Assembly: GCF_023509475.1 (NCBI RefSeq)
Contig: NZ_JAKSDZ010000003.1
Coordinates: 124,001-188,000, forward strand
From: Aestuariirhabdus haliotis
GTDB lineage: Bacteria; Pseudomonadota; Gammaproteobacteria; Pseudomonadales; Aestuariirhabdaceae
Direction: 5' to 3'
DNA: 64,000 nt
Numbering within the stretch: the stretch's first letter is position 1; every line of letters begins with the position of its first letter. Below are positions 38,604 to 46,154 of the stretch, piece by piece. The notes beneath the pieces are model-generated. The model was not told the DNA's origin, did no database searches, and saw only the letters and a list, made by a program, of their open reading frames with translations. The position numbers and the translations under genes are program-made.

Positions 38604-38957
38604 ATGAATCAAGCTAAGCCATCACCTCGTAACGGAATACTCTCACTGACCATCAAGGATAAGGCCGTTCTATACGCTGCCTACATGCCCTTTGTCAGTA
38701 ACGGAGGGCTGTTTATTCCTACCAATAAAAACTACGGTTTGGGTGACGAAGTGTTTATGCTTTTAAACCTGATGGACGAGGCAGAGAAAATTCCAGTGGC
38801 TGGAAAAGTCGTCTGGGTAACACCCCGAGGGGCTCAAAGTAATCGCGCCGCAGGTATTGGGGTACAGTTTAATGAGAAAGATGAAGTGGCCCGCAATAAG
38901 ATCGAGACTTACCTCGCTGGTGCCCTCGAATCGGATCGGCCTACCCACACGATGTAA
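38604..38957 (+). CDS. pilZ: Type IV pilus assembly protein PilZ
   Basis: This 117-aa protein is the namesake PilZ needed for type IV pilus assembly. It has the family's NGILSLTIKDKAVLYAAYMP, FVSNGGLFIPT and AAGIGVQF segments and no N-terminal RxxxR motif, so it probably does not bind c-di-GMP, as known for the P. aeruginosa protein. It follows holB by 53 nt in the order conserved in Pseudomonas; the tatD gene I recall there as next is missing. Confidence 0.92.
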   Translation: MNQAKPSPRNGILSLTIKDKAVLYAAYMPFVSNGGLFIPTNKNYGLGDEVFMLLNLMDEAEKIPVAGKVVWVTPRGAQSNRAAGIGVQFNEKDEVARNKIETYLAGALESDRPTHTM

Positions 38958-38979
38958 AACCCGGCTTCGCACCCAATAG

Positions 38980-39006
38980 AAAAACCCGCTAAAAGGCGGG
39001 TTTTTT
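38980..39006. terminator. Bidirectional intrinsic terminator between pilZ and acetoacetyl-CoA synthetase
   Basis: A perfect 10-bp stem (AAAAACCCGC / GCGGGTTTTT) with a 6-nt loop and T runs on both strands lies between the two convergent genes. Confidence 0.88.
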
Positions 39007-39036
39007 CATACGCTTTCACAATTATTTTTGAGCCTG

Positions 39037-41016
39037 TTAGTCGACGGTTAATTCTGGAATGCCCTTGTAAAGCTCCAACGCTTTCGGGTTCGCCAAAGCA
39101 TCCGTATTCTTAACCGGCTCGTTATGTATGATGTTCCGTACTGCAAGCTCGACTATTTTTCCGCTGATAGTGCGTGGAATATCCTCGACAGCAATCACTT
39201 TGGCGGGAACATGACGAGGTGTTGTATTTTTCCGGATTGAAAGACGGATTCGATCGACCAGTGCCTTATCCAGCTGGATGCCTTCGGACAGTTTTACAAA
39301 CAGCACGACTCGCACATCATCTTTCCACTCCTGGCCTACACAAATCGCCTCCAGCACTTCAGGGATTTGCTCAACTTGTCGGTAGATTTCCGCAGTACCA
39401 ATACGCACACCACCAGGATTTAAGACGGCATCAGCTCGACCATGGATAATCACCCCACCATGTTCGGTTTGTTCACCATAATCGCCATGACACCACCAAC
39501 CTTGAAAACGCTCAAAGTAAGCGGCGTGATATCGTTCTCCCTCAGGATCATTCCAAAAGCCGATGGGCATTGAAGGGAAGCTATTGCGACAAACGAGCTC
39601 ACCTTTTTCTCCGGCACGGCTATTTCCCTGATCATCTACAAAATGAACATCCATCGCTAATCCGGGGCATTGAAGCTCGCCCCGGTACACGGGTAGCACA
39701 GGAGCACCCAAAGCAAAACAAGAGACAATGTCAGTCCCTCCGGATATTGAACTCAGGCACAGATCCTGTTTGATATCGCGATAAACATAGTCGAAGCTTT
39801 CGTGGGAAAGGGGAGAGCCGGTAGATAATATGGCTCTTAATGCGGGTAGCTGATGGGTTTGGATTGGGCTTACGCCTGCTTTTTCCAACGCTGCAATGTA
39901 CTTGGCACTGGTGCCAAAAATACTGATCTTTTCTCGCTCGGCCATATCCATCAAGGAACACGGCTCCGGATAAAACGGGGATCCATCATAGAGCACCAGG
40001 GTCGCACCGCTGGCCAAACCGCTAACCAGCCAATTCCACATCATCCAGCCGCAGGTGGTGTAATAAAACAGCACATCATCCGGCTTCAAATCCACATGCA
40101 GGAGATGCTCTTTACGGTGTTGTAAAAGCGTGCCACCGACGCCATGAACGATGCATTTGGGCACTCCAGTGGTTCCGGATGAGTACATGATATATAAAGG
40201 ATCATCGAATGCGAGAGGTTCAAACTCAAGTGATGGTGCTTCATTGACCAGCTCCTGCCCCCAACCAACCCCCTTGTTCAGCACCGAAAGATCCGGTGTT
40301 GAAGAGACAAAAGGAACCACAATAACGGCGTCAATAGAACCAATCAGTGATTCGATTTGCGCGACCTTCGCCAGGCTATCCAGAGTCTTACCGTTATAGT
40401 AATACCCGTCGGTGGTGAATAGGATTTTGGGCTCAATTTGACCAAAGCGATCGATCACTCCATTGATGCCAAAATCCGGAGAACAGGAGGACCACACGGC
40501 GCCGAGGCTGGTTGTTGCTAACATTGCAATGACCGTTTCCATGCAGTTGGGCATAAACCCAGCCACTCGATCGCCTTTTTCTATTCCTCTATTTTTAAGG
40601 CCCTGGGCAAGCTGGCTAACGGATTCATAGAGAGCGGCGTAGCTCAGTTCACGGCGCTCTCCATTTTCACCACAAAAAATCAGGGCAGGGTGATTGTCAC
40701 GTCGTCTGAGCAAATTTTCCGCAAAATTCAGTTTTGATCCCGGGAACCATTTTGCACCTGGCATTGCATCGGAGTTCGCAAGCACGGCGTCCGCCTTCCG
40801 GGAGAATTGAACCTCATCATGCTGGACCAAATGCTCCCAAAAGTGTTCATTATGATCCACACTCCAACGATGAAGATCCCAGTAATCCTGAAGATTTTGT
40901 GAGTATTTTCTGTTCACAGCCTCACGAAACATGGTGAGATTAGCTTGCGAAACACGTTTTTCAGAGGGTGCCCAGAGTGGTTGATCCATACCATGATCCT
41001 GTTTTGCCGTGAACAA
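39037..41016 (-). CDS. Acetoacetyl-CoA synthetase
   Basis: This 659-aa enzyme ligates acetoacetate to CoA with ATP, allowing use of ketone bodies or polyhydroxybutyrate breakdown products. Adenylate-forming motifs YIMYSSGTTGVPKCIVHG, the C-terminal core WWCHGDYGEQTEHGG and GVRIGTAEIYRQVE, and the catalytic Lys region RTISGKIVELAV are present. The N-terminal DYWDLHRWSVD and KWFPGSKLNFAENLL segments distinguish it from acetyl-CoA synthetase. ATG at codon 10 (MDQPLW) is an alternative start. The neighbouring LysR gene could regulate it. Confidence 0.93.
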   Translation of the reverse strand: MFTAKQDHGMDQPLWAPSEKRVSQANLTMFREAVNRKYSQNLQDYWDLHRWSVDHNEHFWEHLVQHDEVQFSRKADAVLANSDAMPGAKWFPGSKLNFAENLLRRRDNHPALIFCGENGERRELSYAALYESVSQLAQGLKNRGIEKGDRVAGFMPNCMETVIAMLATTSLGAVWSSCSPDFGINGVIDRFGQIEPKILFTTDGYYYNGKTLDSLAKVAQIESLIGSIDAVIVVPFVSSTPDLSVLNKGVGWGQELVNEAPSLEFEPLAFDDPLYIMYSSGTTGVPKCIVHGVGGTLLQHRKEHLLHVDLKPDDVLFYYTTCGWMMWNWLVSGLASGATLVLYDGSPFYPEPCSLMDMAEREKISIFGTSAKYIAALEKAGVSPIQTHQLPALRAILSTGSPLSHESFDYVYRDIKQDLCLSSISGGTDIVSCFALGAPVLPVYRGELQCPGLAMDVHFVDDQGNSRAGEKGELVCRNSFPSMPIGFWNDPEGERYHAAYFERFQGWWCHGDYGEQTEHGGVIIHGRADAVLNPGGVRIGTAEIYRQVEQIPEVLEAICVGQEWKDDVRVVLFVKLSEGIQLDKALVDRIRLSIRKNTTPRHVPAKVIAVEDIPRTISGKIVELAVRNIIHNEPVKNTDALANPKALELYKGIPELTVD

Positions 41017-41180
41017 CGAAGGGTTTTTTCCTTCGCATTTCTTATAATGTATCGCAGCACTTTCGACCTATCGTCATGCTGCTTGACGCCAACCAAGCGT
41101 CAAACTATTTGCTTGATTAGAGGCTGTAGTACTCTAACCAAGCTTTACCCTTACGTAAAGGTAAGGGCGGAAATGAAAAC

Positions 41181-42107
41181 TTACTGAATAAGCGTCTCAC
41201 CTTTGGCAAATGCCTCTTTAGCCATCGAAATAAGGAATTCTCGCATCCACACACCAGCGGGATCGTGTTCTGCATTGCCGTGCCAATACAGGTGGCATTG
41301 CAATGGATCCACCCCCTTGAACGGCAACTCCAACACCTTAAGGCCGGGATCGTTGGCTACCAGGCTGTAGGGGATGGTTAGTGCCATATCAGAGGCTTTA
41401 ATGACATTCGCCGCCATCAGGTTGTAGTTTGCCCTCAGGGCAATTCGGCGCTGTAGTCCTAACTTGCCTAATGCAAGATCAACGTAACCCAGGCCACTGC
41501 GGCGACTGGAGACCTGGATATGGTCCAGGCTGAGGTACTGTTCCGGTGTTAACGCGTCCGTCGCTAGCGGGTGACCCTGTCGCAAAACACAGACATAGCG
41601 CTCTTCATAAAGCTGAACATGGTGCAGTTGTTCATCCAGAGGCAGATTAGCCTCAATCACAAAATCAAGTCGACCGCTGGCTAGCTCCTTGGATGCTTCA
41701 CGACGCTTGACCTGGAAGCTTTCGATGCGCACCTTGGGCGCCACCTTGGCCATCCGTGAAAACATTGCGGGCAGGAAAAGGGCTTCGGTTAAATCCCCCA
41801 TACTGAAGCGAAACAGCTTGTCGGTGCTGGCGGGGATAAACTCATCGCCATGCTGAACACTATTGCGCATAAGCTGCAACGATTGGCGTATTGGGCCGAT
41901 AATATTCTGTGCCAACGGCGTAGGAACCATACCCTGAGAGGAACGGATAAAGAGTTGATCATCGAAGGTGTCACGTAACCGAGAAAGCGCATTACTCACA
42001 GCAGGTTGCGTTATACCAACCACCTGGCCAGCACGAGTTAGATTGCCTTCACTGTAAATAGCCTCGAAAACGACGAACAAGTTAAGGTCAATATCGCTTA
42101 GATTCAT
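41181..42107 (-). CDS. LysR-family transcriptional regulator
   Basis: I start this gene at ATG 42107, which has AGGAG 7 nt upstream and begins MNLSDIDLNLFVVFEAI, the usual LysR N-terminus; a longer frame to 42209 runs into xthA. The 308-aa protein has a winged HTH (QVVGITQPAVSNALSRLR, about residues 28-48) and a LysR substrate-binding domain (from about residue 90). It begins 14 nt after the xthA stop, so it is likely cotranscribed. Ligand and targets are unknown; the acetoacetyl-CoA synthetase gene 164 nt downstream is a candidate. Confidence 0.92.
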   Translation of the reverse strand: MNLSDIDLNLFVVFEAIYSEGNLTRAGQVVGITQPAVSNALSRLRDTFDDQLFIRSSQGMVPTPLAQNIIGPIRQSLQLMRNSVQHGDEFIPASTDKLFRFSMGDLTEALFLPAMFSRMAKVAPKVRIESFQVKRREASKELASGRLDFVIEANLPLDEQLHHVQLYEERYVCVLRQGHPLATDALTPEQYLSLDHIQVSSRRSGLGYVDLALGKLGLQRRIALRANYNLMAANVIKASDMALTIPYSLVANDPGLKVLELPFKGVDPLQCHLYWHGNAEHDPAGVWMREFLISMAKEAFAKGETLIQ

Positions 42108-42121
42108 ATTGAGCTCCTGGG

Positions 42122-42937
42122 CTAGGGGGCAAAGCGGATCAGTACCGGACAATGATCGGACGGCTTTTCCATTGCTCGGATGTCGTAATCGATCAAGGCC
42201 TCTACGCACTCTTTTCTCAACGATTCAGTGGCGAGCAGAGTATCAATTCGCAGCCCTCGTCGAGGGTTATCATTAAAACCTCGGCTTCGGTAATCAAACC
42301 AACTGTAATGGTCTTCTGCTTCCGGGTGAATGGTTCTGTAACAATCGCCGAGCCCCCATCCAAGCAGTTTCTGATACCACTCCCGTTCCTCGGGCAAAAA
42401 ACTGCACTTTCCGGTTCGTAACCAACGCTTGGCATTATCAGGACCAATCCCTATGTCAGCATCCGTCGGGGATATATTAAAGTCCCCCATAACCACCAGA
42501 CGCTGGTCCGGGCTTTGGTGCTGCTCAAGATACGCTTGAAGATCAGCGTAAAAACGTTGTTTGGCAGGGAATTTAGTCTCATGCTTACGGTTGTCTCCCT
42601 GTGGAAAATAACCATTTAGCACCATCACAGGTTCGTGCTCTGGTATCTGGTATTCCGCCATAATCATACGTTTTTGGGCTGACTCATCATCGGTGGGGAA
42701 GCCTTTAAGAACGCGCTTGGGAAGCAATTTACTGAGCAAAGCAACGCCATAATGGCCTTTCTGACCGTGGATCTCGGCGTGGTACCCCATATCATTAATG
42801 GCCTGATGGGGAAACTCGTTATCAACCACCTTACTTTCCTGAACCCCGATCACGTCGGGCTGATGTCGTTCAATTAAAGCCTCCAACTGATGAAGGCGAG
42901 CACGGATACCATTTACGTTAAAAGAGACCAGTTTCAT
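42122..42937 (-). CDS. xthA: Exodeoxyribonuclease III
   Basis: XthA is the main AP endonuclease and 3' repair diesterase of base excision repair. The 271-aa protein is close to E. coli XthA in length and motifs: [18 protein letters not shown] at the start, metal-binding Glu in [18 protein letters not shown], catalytic Asp and Asn in [16 protein letters not shown], and the terminal His in KPSDHCPVL. The LysR gene follows at 14 nt. Confidence 0.97.
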   Translation of the reverse strand: MKLVSFNVNGIRARLHQLEALIERHQPDVIGVQESKVVDNEFPHQAINDMGYHAEIHGQKGHYGVALLSKLLPKRVLKGFPTDDESAQKRMIMAEYQIPEHEPVMVLNGYFPQGDNRKHETKFPAKQRFYADLQAYLEQHQSPDQRLVVMGDFNISPTDADIGIGPDNAKRWLRTGKCSFLPEEREWYQKLLGWGLGDCYRTIHPEAEDHYSWFDYRSRGFNDNPRRGLRIDTLLATESLRKECVEALIDYDIRAMEKPSDHCPVLIRFAP

Positions 42938-43126
42938 AATCCTGCCAATTGCTATAACGAAGAAGAAAAGAAAAATGAAATCAGAAGCTTACCACAGACC
43001 GATGCTATAAGTTCGACGGCTGGACCTATCTCCATGATTGATCAATTGGTCATCCAGCCAAGCTTTTGCTAGCTTAAAAGTCAGGCAATCGGCTCAATAA
43101 TCTGGCCCTGGAGCGGAGGTAGCTTT

Positions 43127-43771
43127 ATGCAAAGCAATGAGATTGACCCACAGCCCCTGAATACCCAAATTGTCCCTTTGGATCATAACTGGAAGCGGGA
43201 AGCTCGATCACTGCTGTTTCACGCCTACCGGGAATGCCCTATTTATCAGCGCCTGTTTTCTTCTGAGCTCGAAGGCTTCTCACAACGACTTCGTAGTGGC
43301 ATCCGTGAAATGTGCAACATCTACTTTAGTGCCGAAGACCCGGTACTGGGTATTATGGCCAACGAACGGTTAGCCGGGGTCGCCGTATTAAGCAGCCCCA
43401 ACAGCAAGCGTTTAGCCGATATTCTGAGCTGGCGCTGGAAAATGATGTTAACGGCTGGATTTGGCTGCACCGATCGTGTCAGGGAATATCAGGGCAGGGT
43501 AGCCGACCATTTAATGGACTGTTATCAGGTGCCCCTGATTGGTGTCAGCGCGCAACAGCGCCATCACGGGCTGGGTAAGCTGCTACTCGATGAGATCCAC
43601 AAACGGGTTGAAAGCGACAGTAACGCCCGTGGTGTTGTTATCGACACTGCCAACCCGGCATTCCTGCCTTACTATGAAGAGCTGGGCTACCAGGTGATCG
43701 ACACGCTGGCCGTAGATGGCTTTGAAGAGAAGGTTCTTATGAGACCGAACCCGGTTCGCTTGGTGCAATAA
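43127..43771 (+). CDS. GNAT-family N-acetyltransferase
   Basis: This 214-aa protein has the acetyl-CoA-binding motif A in LIGVSAQQRHHGLGKLLLDE (RHHGLGK) and a following ANPAFLPYYEELGYQVIDT, typical of GNAT enzymes. The N-terminal half is helical and less conserved. It is monocistronic; a hairpin follows. The acceptor substrate is unknown. Confidence 0.85.
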   Translation: MQSNEIDPQPLNTQIVPLDHNWKREARSLLFHAYRECPIYQRLFSSELEGFSQRLRSGIREMCNIYFSAEDPVLGIMANERLAGVAVLSSPNSKRLADILSWRWKMMLTAGFGCTDRVREYQGRVADHLMDCYQVPLIGVSAQQRHHGLGKLLLDEIHKRVESDSNARGVVIDTANPAFLPYYEELGYQVIDTLAVDGFEEKVLMRPNPVRLVQ

Positions 43772-43788
43772 GAACCTTCAGACTCTCT

Positions 43789-43819
43789 ACCCATAAGCAT
43801 TCCTCCCACACTTATGGGT
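43789..43819 (+). terminator. Hairpin after the GNAT gene, possible terminator
   Basis: A 9-bp perfect stem (ACCCATAAG / CTTATGGGT) with a 13-nt loop starts 17 nt after the stop. It lacks a T tract, so termination is not certain. Confidence 0.4.
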
Positions 43820-43857
43820 AGATTCACGAATATCCAACAGGGCCTATTCAGGTAATC

Positions 43858-43977
43858 ATGGCAGCTCTTATCGAGGACGCCGCCATGATCGTTTATACAA
43901 TACTATTCTTTGCCGTTACCTTCGCTCTAATGAGCACCGGAGGGCCAGCGCTGGCAGTTCTTTCACGCCGTGATTGA
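43858..43977 (+). CDS. Very small membrane-peptide ORF, doubtful
   Basis: A 39-aa frame encodes one hydrophobic segment (VYTILFFAVTFALMST) followed by GGPALAVLSRRD. This faintly recalls the start of LysE/RhtB exporters (PGPAVLAV), so it may be a truncated gene start at the island edge. No clear ribosome site is seen. It may equally be chance. Confidence 0.2.
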   Translation: MAALIEDAAMIVYTILFFAVTFALMSTGGPALAVLSRRD

Positions 43978-44094
43978 AAATCGACCTGTTTGGTATTGGT
44001 AACTTTATACCTTGCAGGGCAGGCAGCCCGAATTGCTCCCGAAACCATCCATTCGAGTACAGATATGAATGAACGCATAATTTAACATAATATA

Positions 44095-44145
44095 CATTAT
44101 GCGCTATTGGGTTTGGTGGGATGGGGTGATCATCTGAGGTGTTGG
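44095..44145 (+). repeat. Left 51-bp direct repeat flanking the accessory island (DR-L)
   Basis: This 51-bp stretch, beginning CATTATGCGCTATT and ending CATCTGAGGTGTTGG, recurs in the same orientation at 50988-51038 with 45 of 51 identical bases. Overlapping its left end is an inverted repeat CGCATAAT (44074-44081) / ATTATGCG (44096-44103). The pair bounds the region holding recombinase and defence genes and may be attachment sites or a diverged target duplication. Confidence 0.8.
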
Positions 44146-44679
44146 TGGACGTCCACACAAAGTACGAAAGCTTTCCACGCAAAGTGTAAAAGTTGTCGTC
44201 CAGAGTGTTTGTTGACAGATTAATGAGAATGACCTGCACTTTCAAAACACCTATAAGTAGTGAAATGGCAGAATTAATCTGTGTGGAAGGATTCTTTAAT
44301 AGCCTCCTCGTTACCTTAAAGATTCACATAACATGAATAGTGTTAACTCAAGTCTCGGCATGTTGGCGAAATTATTAAAGCTATGGGTCATAACCAACAT
44401 CTATAGATATGATCCTGCACGATGCGCTGTGATGTAATCATGGATCAAGCACTAACATCTCGGGGCAGCCAATGTTAACTGAACTATGCGAGTTAGATGA
44501 GTTTCTAGGTAAACAACACTACAAGAAGTGGGTTTTATGCACCTTATAAGCTCCCAAATTGATAACCTTAGAACAGGATATATATACGATTGGCAGGCAC
44601 CTAGGTTCTTAAAACACCAATAATCCGTTAAAATAACATTAGTACGGATTATTAATCCCCCCCGCTATATAGGTTTCTC
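44146..44679. other. 534-bp non-coding stretch with an operator-like inverted repeat
   Basis: I see no credible gene. A 25-codon frame at about 44473 (ELDEFLGKQHYKKWVLCTL) may be the remnant of a longer one. At 44619-44653 a 10-bp inverted repeat (AATAATCCGT / ACGGATTATT, 15-nt centre) lies just before the broken recombinase gene and could have been its operator or a recombinase-binding site. The stretch is AT-rich compared with the core genes. Confidence 0.5.
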
Positions 44680-45457
44680 ATGGCAAAATCCGGTCAGGCA
44701 CGTGTTCCCACTACCCGTCAGCAGCGCCACCTCTTTAGTGTTATCCCGAAATATCGCCATCCAGAAAAGAACACTGCGATTCCAGTGTTTTCGAAGTAGC
44801 TTACGGACCAGTTTGAAGTCGTCATCCATGTAGTGACGATTGCGCCTGGACCTTCACCTTCGTCCTCGTGCCATGCTATCAGCTTCAAAAGGTCTGTAGC
44901 ACCATTTTCTGGGGCTTAGATTACGTTGAACCTCAGGATAAATGGTGCTTCTATGCCGCCCTAATATACGAGCGATTTTGGCAATAGGCAGCCTTTCTTT
45001 TCTAAGGGCTGAGAAGGTATATCTTTCTTCTGAGGTGATCTGTCGATACTTCACTATTGCTTTTCACTTCTTGGCGGGAGTAAAAAAGCCTTAGTATCGT
45101 AGATCGCCTCTCTTAATAATGGATTTGTCGCACTTAGTATATGAATTCGGCATGGATAATTTATACTCCGTACTCAACCTTTTAAAAGCCGGCTCGTTAA
45201 AACCTTCAAATCCGTTATTCATCACTCAGAACGGTGGCCCCTACTCCCCCAATAGACTCCAGGAGCATATGGACTTAATGCATCGCGGATGGGCAGGCAT
45301 AGAGAAAAGATCTTCACATATTGGGCGTAGAACACTGATAACCGATGTCATTCATAAGTAGAAAAAGTCAGTCAAAGTTGCCCAGAAGATAGCGGGTCAT
45401 GGGGCCTCCTCCACAACCTTGATCTACGAGGGTCCACTCGAAGAGTGGAATTTATGA
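44680..45457 (+). pseudogene. Tyrosine recombinase gene broken by an IS30-type remnant and a stop codon
   Basis: The N-terminal piece (44680 to about 44783) reads MAKSGQARVPTTRQQRH and HPEKNTAI, a start I recognise from a family of XerD-like integrases. The frame is then lost in an IS30-like remnant. From 45119 the C-terminal piece resumes with LFITQNGGPYSPNRLQEHM and the H-x-x-R region SSHIGRRTLITDVIH. After an in-frame TAG at 45359-45361 the same frame continues with KVAQKIAGHGASSTTLIYEG, which holds the last His and the nucleophilic Tyr. The stop is at 45455-45457. It cannot make an active enzyme. Confidence 0.8.
44785..45110 (-). mobile_element. IS30-family transposase remnant
   Basis: On the minus strand, 44854-45054 encodes an N-terminal IS30 transposase piece (YRQITSEERYTFSALRK, IARILGRHRSTIYPEVQRN), the helix-turn-helix of this family. 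After a stop, another frame (about 44775-44850) continues with SRRNRHYMDDDFKLVRKLL, so a frameshift split the gene. The DDE catalytic domain is absent. Outer limits are estimates, because I could not recognise the terminal repeats. It interrupts the recombinase gene on the plus strand. Confidence 0.7.
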
Positions 45458-45621
45458 AGCCCTGAGTCAGGTTGATAAATAAGCTAGCTAAAAGCTGTCT
45501 GACATAGGCAAGCAAATTGAAAGGCTCTAGTTACGATAATTAAACACATTTACGGGTTAAACGGAATTTACCCAATTACGCAGCATGGCTGTATTGCCTA
45601 CCTTTTATCTTGCTATCTCTA

Positions 45622-45666
45622 TGTAGTGGTCAACTAATTCCAGACAGTAATTAGTTGACCACTACA
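45622..45666. repeat. Two perfect 18-bp IS3-like terminal repeats separated by 9 bp
   Basis: TGTAGTGGTCAACTAATT and its exact reverse complement enclose 9 bp (ccagacagt). The outer ends are TG...CA, as in IS3-family insertion sequences. No transposase lies between, so this is either an internally deleted element reduced to its ends or a minimal non-autonomous element. There is no T tract, which argues against a terminator. Confidence 0.6.
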
Positions 45667-45676
45667 CTGCGACTTA

Positions 45677-45991
45677 ATGAAAATCTATCTAGCATGCGCC
45701 TTAACACACGTACCTAAAGTTTACTTTGAAGACTATACCAAACTAATAATCAATATTGCCGAGCATCTGTCAGCTTGTGGGCATGAAGTAAATAATGTGT
45801 TTTAAGAAGCACCAAAAAAAAACAAAGCAAGCCCAAAAAGATATCATGGGGTAGACCATATTGAGCATGAATTACAGGTCGGATATGGTTATATTTCCTT
45901 AATAGCTTTTGGGTTACCATCATTGAAAAAAGTACTTAAATACAGCTTTCAGTCTGATCCCTGTAGTCAGCTTTCACCCTTAAATGAATAG
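45677..45991 (+). pseudogene. Decayed nucleoside 2-deoxyribosyltransferase-like gene
   Basis: The frame opens MKIYLACALTHVPKVYF and continues to LSACGHEVNNVF, then meets TAA at 45803-45805. The same frame resumes with EAPKKNKASPKR and IEHELQVGYGYISLIAFGLP before TAG at 45989-45991. The start and the late HELQxGxG segment match a deoxyribosyltransferase-fold family I recall, in which about 60 more residues lie between these parts. An internal deletion plus a stop therefore explains the piece. Confidence 0.65.
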
Positions 45992-46154
45992 AAAGCCAAC
46001 CTAAAAGGTTTAAGTTTAGAGCTGGAAAATTCGAATAACAAACCAAGCTTGCATACTTAACGATTGATGCGGCGGCTATTAATAACAGTTTCCGCATTAA
46101 CTCCCTCATGATTTCATAAAGAATTAATTCTCATCAGCTTTTGGACGGCACTCT

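Noticed and set aside
41151-41170. CCCTTAC / GTAAGGG hairpin between the LysR and acetoacetyl-CoA synthetase genes
   Set aside because: The stem is only 7 bp and has no T tract on either strand, so it is not called as a terminator.
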